Positions 36,001-48,141 of a DNA stretch of 64,000 nt are shown one piece after another (the stretch's first letter is position 1; each line of letters opens with the position of its first letter). The notes beneath the pieces were generated by a model that saw only the letters and a list, made by a program, of their open reading frames with translations, did not search any database and had not been told where the DNA came from. Made by a program: the position numbers and the translations under genes. The DNA comes from Asterochloris sp. CNOR1. Taxonomy: Eukaryota; Chlorophyta; Trebouxiophyceae; Trebouxiales; Trebouxiaceae. Location: the NCBI GenBank assembly GCA_963969365.1, contig OZ017746.1:62001-126000 (forward strand), in the 5' to 3' direction.

Positions 36001-37027
36001 CAACTGCAACATTCTTTCTTGCTCCCCTGCAGCCCTTCACCTTCCTCTTCTTTGCGTGCTGTGTGATCGTGATGACCATCCTGGTGGCCGCGCTGTTCGT
36101 GGAGACCAAGGGCACCCCCATTGAGGAGTGCCCCCTGCTGTTCCGGGAGCACTGGCTCTGGAAGAGGTGATGCCCACCAGTCGGCTGCCTGCTGTGTGGC
36201 TGCATGTTGCTTTCGGGCCAAAATGCTGCCCTTGGGCAGTGTTACAGCGCCCTACTGATCTGGGCATGCTGGCTCTGGAAGAGGTGATGCCACTAGTCGG
36301 CTGCCTGCTGTGTTGGCTGCGTGTTGCTTTTGGGCCAAAATGCTGCCCTTGGGCAGTGTCACAGTGCCCTACAAATCTGGGCATGCTGGCTCTGGAAGAG
36401 GTGATGCCCACCAGTCGGCTGCCTGCTCTTTTGGCTGCGTGTTGCTTGTAGGCTGGAACGCTGCCCTTGGGCAGTGTGAAAGTGCCTCACTGATCTGGGC
36501 ATGCTGGGGTGAGACCACCAGCGGGTCATGCCTTGCTCTTGGGCAGCTTTGAGGTGCAGTCACGCGGCCAGTTGTGGGTGCAGCTACCCTGAGAGTGCTT
36601 TACCAGGAAGATGAGGCCTCAGAACTGCTGGCAGCTGCCTGGTCAGACCTTGTGCTGGGGCAGCTTCATGGTGAAGTTCAGGCGGCTGGTCGTCAGTGCA
36701 GCTGATGCAGATGCGATAGCTCTTGCAGAAAGGCAGCCACGACTTGCCTGCCCACTCACTGCCTCATTCTGCACCTGGCCAGCTTTGAGAACCAAACAAA
36801 CCTGCAGGTTTGCCAACCGCGGCGGCCTGGGCTTCCAGGAGAAGTTGGTCCTGGAGAAGCGTATGGCAGAGGCCAAGGAGCAGGGCAAGCCCATGCCCAA
36901 GGGGTCCAAGGAAGCCATGGCTGCTTACGAGCAGGAGATGGAGATGGGCAATGTGGGCAACGGCAAGGCCCCCATGGGTCATGACGACAAGGAGCTGAGC
37001 GCAGACGGCAGCGAGAGCCTCACCTGA
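30093..37027 (+). CDS. Monosaccharide/H+ symporter (MFS, HUP/STP type)
   Basis: Plasma-membrane sugar uptake carrier of the major facilitator superfamily. Eighteen exons join in phase: 30093-30151, 30219-30266, 30411-30505, 30798-30893, 31282-31350, 31872-31939, 32186-32223, 32562-32690, 32881-32989, 33738-33927, 34120-34134, 34262-34287, 34421-34474, 34764-34802, 34910-35049, 35714-35858, 36033-36166, 36808-37027; about 557 residues. Family motifs in order: GYDNGVMGGV in helix 1, NRHTGRKRVM in the helix 2-3 loop, VVGRILQGIA, EMAPPQHRG, LPDSPNSLLERG, FQQWTGIN, ITADIFGRKPLF, YGPLAWLYPSEI and VETKGTPIEE (usual PETKG). The exon at 34120 is only 15 nt. The exon 35714 acceptor was chosen by phase over a CAG ten bases upstream. 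The intron after 32223 starts GC. The hydrophilic C-terminal tail is long and Lys/Glu-rich. Sugar specificity is not determined. Confidence 0.93.
32925..33350 (+). repeat. Tandem array (~87 bp x5) copying an exon tail and its 5' splice site
   Basis: The first unit is the end of the transporter exon 32881-32989. Four downstream copies (about 33026, 33114, 33201, 33289) repeat a CAGCCCCAGTTCTCTGCTG block and CAAGCAGCAGGTC, matching the exon tail CAGCCCCAACTCTCTGCTGG...CAAGCAGCAG|GTCAGC. The copies are more like one another than like the exon. Confidence 0.88.
36148..36515 (+). repeat. Tandem array (~117 bp) copying an exon tail and its 5' splice site
   Basis: The tail of transporter exon 36033-36166 (CACTGGCTCTGGAAGAG|GTGATG) recurs with its downstream intron at about 36264 and 36381 (GCTGGCTCTGGAAGAGGTGATG), plus a partial fourth unit near 36498. 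The intervening sequence, containing GCCAAAATGCTGCCCTTGGG, is also repeated. Confidence 0.88.
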
Positions 37028-37878
37028 GGCTGGAACCCCCTACATCAAGCTGCGTGCAGAATGACTCTGCATGCTTGAAACCTACTAGGCCCTGAGAGAT
37101 AGCGGTGGGGAGTCCTTGTGTCCCCCTGTATGGCTCCCAGGCGTCTGCAAACCTGTGCCAAAACTAACAGTAGTCACCTGTGGGCCGCCGGGCTTCCAGC
37201 CGCCCCAAGTGATTTCGTAGAGCCAGCAACGCGCCCAGCACTCTCACCCCCCCCTCGTGCAGCACAGCCTGATATGTGATGACATTGGTCTTTCTGCTGC
37301 TGCAAAGCTGTACCTGCAGCGTGTGAGCTGACTGATTTTCCCGCGTCTTTCCCGCAGCAGCGATGTCTATCGTACCTCAACTTTTTTGAACCCTTTTTGA
37401 AGGATGCCTCTTAAATAGACCCACAAGAAAGTCACGCCCTGGCCACATTTTTGATTGCTTAAGTGCCTTGATGAACCTGTACAGTCTGCCCTTACACACC
37501 AATATGACAGAGGATGGATTGTTACCACTTGAGCAGCCTGCCAGCACCAGTATGAGTCCTTCTCAAGTCATAACTCATGCTGGGCTGTGCACAATGCTGT
37601 GTTCTTCACATACTCACCATTTAACCTTTTGGCTCTCCTGCCAGGTGTCTTTCTCAAGTCAAATTTGGCATGTGGGTTTCCCCAAAACCAGTCACCAGCT
37701 TGGAAGCCTGCAAGAGCTGCCTGACGAAGAGAGATGCGTCAGCTCAGCTTGGACGAGGGTGTTCTGCGTTTACAGTACCTCAGCAGGGCATGGTGGGGCT
37801 CAGGATGCGCGCTGCTATCAGGCTGAGCAGGCATGCATGCTATGTTACACCGTTGAGCAGAACAACATCACGGTCCAT
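37028..37878. other. Convergent intergenic region transporter / RPS23
   Basis: Holds the 3' untranslated regions of the plus-strand transporter and the minus-strand RPS23. No gene is supported; the short ORFs here are not protein-like. Confidence 0.5.
37845..37849 (-). terminator. TGTAA polyadenylation-type signal for RPS23
   Basis: Reads TGTAA on the minus strand, 30 bases beyond the RPS23 stop codon. Position and motif fit a green-algal poly(A) signal, giving a short 3' UTR. Confidence 0.4.
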
Positions 37879-40093
<2,215 letters not shown>

Positions 40094-41465
40094 GGTGCCT
40101 GCTCAGCTGGCAGCTAAATGGAGAGGACCTTCAGGTGTAAAGGTTGCGCAAAGCCGCCTGCAGGAAGGGACGTGCTTTAGGTTCGGACCCAAACTGTCAG
40201 ACGATCTGCACGCAATCAAGGCCTCGCTGTGCTAGTGTGTTGTTTGTTGCGTCCCGGAGGGCCAAGCCACCAATCGGCAACGAGTGCATTGAGTCGGCCA
40301 GGACTGGTGCTGAGCACCTGCCCCTGCCATCGTGCTGCTGGACTGCATTTGGAACCGGATGGGCAACAGCCACATGCAGCCTTTTAGTCTTCTGCTGGGC
40401 GTCCAGCAGTGCCACCCTGTGTGTCTACGAGCAGCATGGACAGCATGGACGCAGAATACAGTGCATGGCTTGCTGCATTTCACATGACGGTGGCAGAGGT
40501 TGCTGCGGCTCTCCTGGATGATGGCTGTATCATGATCTCACGCAGCATTTCTTGCACTGGATGAGCAGGGATTTGTCTGAGGCGGCACCCATCACCTTAC
40601 CTGACAGCCAGTGCATGCCCGAACACAGGCCAATGCGAGTGTCCTCTGCATGCTGAGGACACCAATGATAGGCCAAGCCGCGCTTGCAGCGACAACACAA
40701 GAGGGGCCCCACCACCCTCCCTGCAATCAGCTTACATCGAATTCTCCCTGAAGGCAGGTGTTGTGGAGCGCTGCCCATGCCTGATCCCCTGAATCCCATG
40801 CTGATTGCAGCAGCCTGGTGTTGATTTGCAGCCACAATTGCAGCAGTCTGCTCTTGCATAACAGCTATCGTTGCAGCAGTCTGCTCCTGCAACATGGCCA
40901 CCATTGCAGCAAGCAACTGCTGCAGCAGAGCTAATGTTGCAACAGCTTGGCAATAGGCCCATTTTATTTGGCAGCCACACCACTTGTCCCTGCCACATCT
41001 GGGGCCAGCGCACCCGGCGAATTTGATACTGCTGGCCAGCAGCAGATGCTGCTGGCCAGCAGCTTGCCACTGCACTTGCCCGGCTGGCCTCTTTCCATAA
41101 AACCATCTGGCTGGGGAGCCGGGTCAGCTCAGCTGCTTCTAACAGCTTGTTGCCATGGGCAGGCCGCCGTCCGAAGGTGTTTACAAACAGTCTCAGCTTG
41201 TTTCTTGTAATATCTGGCCTCACAAGGATCTTGCAGCATCATATGTGGGCAGGAGCTATGAGATGTAATCAAGGTCAGAGTGTCCCTATCTGACATGGGC
41301 GGATCCTCTAGACAAGACACTGCTTCTGCAGAAGGAAATACTTTTGGTCTGCAACGTCACACTGTGAAACACGCAAAGCATCTGATCTGCGTCACACACC
41401 TGCTCTGATGACTTGGAGATCAAGGCACTAAGGCTGGTCCTTGAACCAGAAACAGAGTTGCTTCC
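40094..41465. other. Divergent intergenic region RPS23 / SLY1, with a repetitive minus-strand ORF
   Basis: Carries the promoters of both flanking genes. A minus-strand frame (about 40740-41075) encodes a short heptad-like repeat, AMLQEQTAATIAVMQEQTAA, resembling low-complexity coiled-coil parts of mobile-element proteins. No start, splice pattern or domain supports it as a gene. A direct repeat GCTGCTGGCCAGCAG lies near 41030-41060. Confidence 0.3.
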
Positions 41466-44400
41466 ATGGTGCTCAACATTCGACAGAAGCAGATTGGTGA
41501 GTAGGGGCGTGTAGGCAGCAATGCTGTCCTTAGCTGCAGCAATGCCATGGGTCACTGCTGACTGAGCTCTAGCACTGAACTGAAATCATTCTGAGCTAAT
41601 CGCCCACCAATGCGCTGAATGCCAAAGCGCCAGCCCCTGCTGCACCTGCAAGCCACGCTTGTTGGTACTGTCAGCCTCTTCTGCACCTCATCTGCTGCAT
41701 GCTGCTGCTCTCCTGCAGATGCTGTTGTGCGCATGCTGCACTTTAATGCTGCGTCGGGCCCAGGCAGCGGGCCAAGCAGCGCGGGCAGCGTCCACAGCCA
41801 GCAGCAGCAGCAGAATGGCCGCGATGAAACCTACAAGGTCCTAGTGCTGGACAGCTTTACCAAGGACATCATTGCCCCGCTGCTCAAGGTGGGAAGGGAG
41901 GTGCAGCTTAGGTGGGGAGAGCAGACAAATCAGTGCTGGGAACACAGACGCAGACGACGCATCTGTGTGTTCTTAGTGCCAATGACGGTGGTCCTGCCAA
42001 AAGAGGAGCTGGTCTCGTTGCACCTCTGCACACGAGTGTGAGAGTAGACTTCTGCACCAGAGTGTGCAGCCTGGCTAGGCTGGGGTGCGCCTGTGCAGCT
42101 GGTTTCAGATCACGCTGAACCTCTCCATGCAGAGTCAGGGTCCGGGCAGTTTGTGTGTTCCTGTCACGCAGTCCACTCAGCCACTGTTGAACCCTGCATC
42201 AAGGCCTGTTCTGCGGGCCTTTTAACAGCGCGCCACCTGCCCAGCGACCACGCAGACATAGGGGCAGCCATCCCTTGTCCTGCCGCCTGCAGGTGGCAGA
42301 GCTGAGGCGGCATGGCGTCACGCTGACGTTGTCGCTGGAAAGACCGCGGGAGCCCATCCCAGACGTGCCAGCGGTGTACTTCCTCACAGCCACCGAGGGC
42401 AACATTGCTGCAGTGGTGAGCTGCACAGTGTGCTGCACGCAGAGCTTGAGCTGTGGTGTGCATGCTGCACATGGTCTGTTTGGGAGGCCGGACAGCGCTG
42501 AATGAGCAGCAGTGGACCTTATGCAGTTTGTGTAATCAGAGGGTGAGTCGTCATTATATGGCTTGTGTCCAGCCCATGGGTCCATCTGCACCTCAGCTAA
42601 GTGCACCTCAGCTAAGCACACCTCAGCTCACCTGAGCTCAGCGATTTGCTGCGTGCAGCTAAGCTGCCTTGGTCATGCCTGCACCACAAGGAATGCTGCA
42701 CAACACGTGGCGGCCCAACATACAACCCTCTCCCTTGCTCCCCAACCACCTGCAGGTCAATTCTGCCAACGATATATCATGTTCATCCAGAGCAATTTGG
42801 CGGCTGCTGAACGCTCCAATGTGAACGCTGCGATGCAGACTGTGTGCTGCTTGGCCGGACAGGAGCAGCTCATTCATGCAGAGCTGCTGTTCGATTGCCT
42901 GCAGGGCACCAAAGCCTCCGTTGGCATCTTTTGACAGCCTGCAGTGCAACCTCAAAGTCTGGCCCCTGGCTTAGGTCTGTGCCCGCACGGACTGCAGGTC
43001 AACAGCCCCGCAGCCTTCATGTGCAACAGCCCGCACGCCAGCTCTCAAACCTGCGTCTGTTCAACATGTGCTCCTCTGTGCCTGCAGGCCACCGCTGCCT
43101 CTGCCCGGCATATCAAAAATGTTGCAGTGCGACCAGCAGTGGCATTTTGCAAGCGCTGATCTGAACTTGAGTGGCTCTCTCTGCTTGCAGGTCATTGGTG
43201 CCTCCTTTGAGTGAAGGGAATGTCTCGTGTTGGTTGTGTTGAGCAAAAGCAAGGAAGCATTTGTACCAGACGTCACCTTGTTTTCGTGTGCCCGGGCAGT
43301 TGCTCATCGCACCCTGCAATTTAGCAGCCTGTACCTCAGCTCTCAAGCCTGCACCTCATCCTTGGCGTGCCCTTGAACCCTCACTCCTGACCCTGATGTG
43401 CCCCCACTCACCTGCAGGTCGCCGACGCCTCTGCCGGCATGTACGACAGCCTGCACCTCAATTTTGCATTCAGCGTCCCCCGCCCCCTGATGGAGAAGCT
43501 GGCCGCCTCCAGCGTGCGCCAGCAGTGCCAGCAGCGCATTGCCAAGGTGCACGACCAATTTCTGGCCTTCCGGGCGCTGGAGGCTGGGCTGTTCAGCCTT
43601 GGGCTGCCCAATGTCTATGTGGACTTGAATGCCCCCGGCGTGCAGGACCACCAGGTTCAGGTGAGACTGCCGAGAAGGGCTGAGAGATGGGCCTGCCGTC
43701 AGCTGCCTGGCATGCAAATTACGTTGTGTTGCACTCCCAGAGCAGCTGTCTTCAGCGATCACGGGCTGGACAATCACAGCTGATGCTGGGCCTGTGATCT
43801 TTAAGACTCCGCACCCCAGACGCCTCTGTTGCACCAGTGCGGCAAGCTGATCGTGCCCTCCGCTGGCTGCTGCAGGCGTGCATCAATTCAGTGGTGGACG
43901 GCCTGTTCAGTGCAGTGGCTACGCTGGGAGTGGTGCCCATCATCAAATGTCCCAAGGTGAGGGCCTGTGCCTCTACCAGGTTACGTTACGGTGTTTCAGT
44001 GCCTCCTGTGTCCAGCTGTTCCCACTGTCAGAGGGGTCACTCAGTCTGCTGTTGCAGCCTTGCAAAGGTGTGGCTCCAGCTCCTGCCTCTGCCTGCAGCC
44101 AGCCATGTCAAGGTTGCTGTCAAGCTCAGGCCTGCCAGCTGCATGCCCCGCTCTGGTACCTTGCTCTGCCGCTGTGCTGGTGTCTACATCAGCCCCAGCT
44201 GCCATGCTGGAGGACCCTGCAACCCTGACCCCTGAAGCCTAAATCCTGCAGAGCGGCGCGGCTGAGCACATAGGGCGTGAGCTGGACACCCGCCTGCGCG
44301 ATCATCTGAGGCAGCGCAGCAACCTATTTGCAGAGGGCACCGGTGGCCTGGGAGCGTCCCTGTCCCGGCCCCTGCTCTGCCTTTTCGAGCGCAACTTTGA

Positions 44401-47400
44401 GCTCTCTGTGGTGAGCAGGACGCCCTCTCCCCAGTTGCTTAGTGGCATTTAAATGTGCATCTTTTATCCTGGACCCCTCGAGGCTAGGGCAGCTTCTGTT
44501 GGCAAACTTTTCAACAGCGCTGCTTGCCTTCACACCTGTGAGGCCTGGCATGCCGCTTGCTGGCTTTGCGCCTGCGGTCTGACAAACATCAATCTTCAGT
44601 GCTGGCACAGTCAATGACAAAACCGTATGCACGCCCAGACATGCTGCTTGATTGCCTCGCACATGCGTTTGTCAAACTCTGGCTCTCCTGCCGGTACAAT
44701 CCCTTGGGCACCATCCTCTTGCTCACGCATTCACGCGCATGCACGTTGCCTGATGGGTTTGCCCGCACAATGCTCTTGTCCTTGCTTGGCACTTGCTGAG
44801 GTTGAAGCTTGCAGCAACACATGCTGTGCTGTGCCTGTGGCAAGCAGCCTTTCCATTGCACAAGGGCGCAAGAAGCACAGCAACTGTTGCTTGGAACACA
44901 CTAAGGCAAGCAATTGCAAACCCTAGATCTGAACCCCACACCCCAAACCTCAGCTCACCTCTCTGCCTGCAGGCTCTGTAGCATACAGAGACATGCAATG
45001 GCAGGCACCTACACCCCGTGTCAAGTTAGTAGGCCCTGAATTCCTTCGTACTATCATTTCTTAGCTCCCCTCTCTGCCTGCAGGCTCTTCAGCACACCTG
45101 GACGTACAAGCCGCTGGTACATGACGTATTGGGCCTGCACTTGAACAGCCTGACCATTGAGGCCCCTGCCGGGCAGCAGCTGATGCCACAGGAGTCCAGA
45201 CGACGCTATGACGTGGGTCCCTCAGCTTTCACCTTGCCATTCTTCTCTGCATGATTCTCAACCGTTCCTTCCCAGCATGCTGTCGTGGTCCTGGGCTGCT
45301 GCATGCTATGGCAACGTGCCATCCACAGTCGAGGAGTGTCATTGCAGCGGGGGGCTTTCTTTCTTTGTGTCTGCACATGGGGCTGCTGCAACCCAGGCAG
45401 CGTGGGTGGCCGCGTGGACAGCTACCAGGATCGCATGTGGTGCTGTGTGGCCGCCACCCCAGCTGTTTGGGAGCCACGCAGTTTAGCGGGAGCGACTCTT
45501 CTGCTGCCCTGCCAACCCCGTTTTGAACCCTCGCACCACTCCTGCCTGCAGGTCGGGGATGGCGACTTCTTCTGGGAGCAGCACGGGCGGGACCAGTTCC
45601 CCAAGGCTGCTGCAGACAGCGACCTCGAGCTCAACAAGTATAAAGCGGTGAGTGTGGCAGCAGCCTTCACAATAGCATGGGGTGTTTATCCTGGTGTCTC
45701 AGGGTGTACGGTCTAAATAACGGTGTTGTGCACCTCTCAAAGGTGACTGCCTGCCTACAGGACGTGCAGGGCCTGAACGGGCATCCTGTGCTCATGCTGT
45801 GTCCATCAATCACACTCAGGCGTCTGACCAGCCCCCGCTCTCGCTCCCTGTTCCTACAGGGACGTGCAGGGCCTACATGGGCGCAAGGGTGCAATATGCT
45901 TATGCTATGTCCATATGACAATCAGGCATCTGACCAGCCGCTCTCTTCCTGTCCCCTGCAGGAGGTGCAGGACCATCAATCACAGCCAGGCATCTGACCA
46001 GCCCTCTCTCCCGGGGTTCAGGGTTTTCTGTCAGGAGGTGCAGGACCTGAGCTGCCAGACAAGCGCCAGCACGAACCTGTCTTGCTGTGCCTGCAGGAGG
46101 TGCAGGATCTGAACCGCCAGACGGGCGCCAGCATGGACCCCGACATCGACCCCAGCTCCCAGATGCAGTCCAACACCCGCCACCTCATGTCGGCGGTCAC
46201 CCGCCTGCCCCAGCTGTCTGAGCGCAAGCGCATCATTGACAAGCACACCAACATCCTGCACGCGCTGCTGGCCGCCATCCAGGGGAGGACCCTGGACAAG
46301 TTCTACACCGCAGAGGAGGCCTGCCTGCTGGGCAAGGGGGACGTGGGCGGCGTCGTCAACCTCTTGCAGGTGGGCTCGTGCTGCACGCCCTCACAACCTT
46401 TGACAGGTGCACGGGCACAGAACAGCCCACATGGTGGTGCACCTCCCCTTCAAAGCTCAGCCACATGTGGCTTCAGATGTGTGGCTGTCTTGCATTGCAC
46501 TGAGTATTGCCTCTCTTTCTGCCCAGAGGATCCCTGCAGGCATCAAGTGCAGGCGCAGATCAAGCGCCACAAGTCATACAAGGGAGGTTTTCACGCAACA
46601 AGAACGGCTAGGATATGTTCAAACCTTCAGGCAACAGTTGCATTGAAGAGCCCCGCTCGCCCTGCAGACCAGCAGGAGCACTTGTGCATTCACACATCTG
46701 AGCATCCATTGCATGAAACCCTGAGGAAACCCCTCTCCATGCTGCAGACCAGCAGGGGCACTCCCACCGACGCGCTGCGCCTGGCCCTGGTGCTCCTGCT
46801 GACCTGCGAGGCCCTGCCAGCAGCTACAGACCTGGAGCGCCTGGCCCAGGCCCTGCAGCAGCGAGGCGCCGACCTGGCCGCCTTCAACTACGTGCGGCGC
46901 ATGCGCAGCCTAAACCTGACGGGGAAGGCCGCGGCGCAGCCGGGGGTGGACGGGCTGGGAGGGGGGAGCTCCTCGCAGAGCCAGCTGCTGACGTGGGCCG
47001 ACAAGGCCTTTGGGCAGGGGCTCAACGCTGTCACCAAAGGTGGGTGGGTGCAGGAGTTTGAGGTCAGGGTGGATTGCTGTGGGCTCCATCTGAGTTCTGT
47101 GGGAAGGACTCAACAGTTGCGCTTGTTTGGGGGCCAGGGCCTCGACGCTATCTCTAAGGGTAGGTGGTTGCACCTTTCAAAAGTCAGTGAATGTTGAGGG
47201 CTCAATCGGACTTCTGAAAGCGGCTGGTTGGTCTTTGCATGTCCCTCTTCCCAAGGAAACTGTGCCGAATGTTACTCCCCAACACGCTGCAGGTGTGAAG
47301 AACCTGATTGCTGGGGAGCAGCGAGCTGCCGTGACGTCTGCTGTTGAGAGCTTGATGGAGGCCAAGGCCACTCCAGAGAACGATGCCTATGTCAGCCTTG

Positions 47401-48069
47401 ACCCCAAGGTGAGGTTGCGGTTCCAAAGAACAACCCATTTCAGCAGCTTGCAGAGCGCACTGTGAAGCAGGCTTTGAGCAGCTTGCAGGGCGCACCGTGA
47501 AGCAGGCTTTAAGCAACTTGCGAAGCGCACCGTGAAGCAGGCATGTGAGGTGGCGCACCCAGCAGCATTTGCCAACTGCACACAGGGGTGGCGGTACTGT
47601 AGTCGAGGTCAAAGGGATGTTGCCTTGCTCGTCTCGTTTGCCGAGAGCTCCCGTAGCGGCCAGAACTGTTTGACACTGGCATCCTGGAAGGGAGCCTTCT
47701 GGGCTTGCGGCCACCTCTGCAGCTGTGCAGAACTTGCTGTGCCATAGTCTGCAATGTGCAGCGTCACTGCATCGGGCAGAGGTGTAGCTGGTTGCTACTG
47801 CCAGTGAAGGTGCTTGTCAGCAGCACTGCAGGCATTGACCCTGTGCCATTGCTGCGCAGGCACCCCTCAACGGCACCAGCAGGGTTGTTGGTCCCTTCAA
47901 GGAGGCCATTGTTTTCATGGTGGGAGGAGGAAACTACTTGGAGTATGAGTCTCTTTCAGGGTGGGCAAGCAGAGCGCAACCACCCAGAAGCATCGTCTAC
48001 GGCGCAACAGAGCTCTTGACCGGCGAGCAGTTCTTGCAGCAGCTGGCCACGCTGGGACAGCAGACTTGA
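41466..48069 (+). CDS. SLY1: SM protein SLY1 (Sec1 family), ER-Golgi fusion
   Basis: Sec1/Munc18-type protein that binds the syntaxin-5/Sed5 SNARE and promotes ER-Golgi vesicle fusion. Twelve exons join in phase: 41466-41496, 41719-41888, 42293-42415, 43418-43660, 43876-43956, 44252-44410, 45084-45212, 45552-45647, 46097-46369, 46748-47039, 47293-47408, 47860-48069; 640 residues, the usual length. Start MVLNIRQKQIDAVVRML matches the SLY1 N-terminus. Further family motifs are KVLVLDSFTKDIIAPLL, EPIPDVPAVYFL, LGVVPIIKCP, ALQHTWTYKPLVHDVL, SERKRIIDKHTNI and EAIVFMVGGGNYLEYESL. Decayed copies of exon boundaries occur in the introns before exons 43418, 45084, 46097 and 46748 and after 47039. Convergent with PRORP, with only 72 bases between stop codons. 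Confidence 0.94.
45745..46100 (+). repeat. Serial decayed copies of a SLY1 acceptor plus exon start
   Basis: The start of exon 46097 (CCTGCAG|GAGGTGCAGGATCTGAACCG) is preceded in the intron by four recognisable copies: CTACAG|GACGTGCAGGGCCTGAACG (~45761), CTACAG|GGACGTGCAGGGCCTAC (~45860), CTGCAG|GAGGTGCAGGACC (~45961) and CAG|GAGGTGCAGGACCTGAGC (~46035). Each keeps an AG acceptor-like dinucleotide. Confidence 0.85.
47440..47545 (+). repeat. Tandem repeat, about 38 bp x3, intronic
   Basis: AGCAGCTTGCAGAGCGCACTGTGAAGCAGGC-like units repeat three times with few changes, just downstream of SLY1 exon 47293-47408. Confidence 0.8.
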
Positions 48070-48141
48070 CTTTGACAGTGTGCAAAAATGAATGTAGTGA
48101 GGGCTTCAATGAAACAAACACATGAAAGGGAGGGGCTGATT

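Noticed and set aside
40530-41223. Minus-strand ORFs with MQEQTAA repeats as a gene or transposon
   Set aside because: No start, terminal repeats, catalytic motif or splice structure; kept only as an intergenic note.
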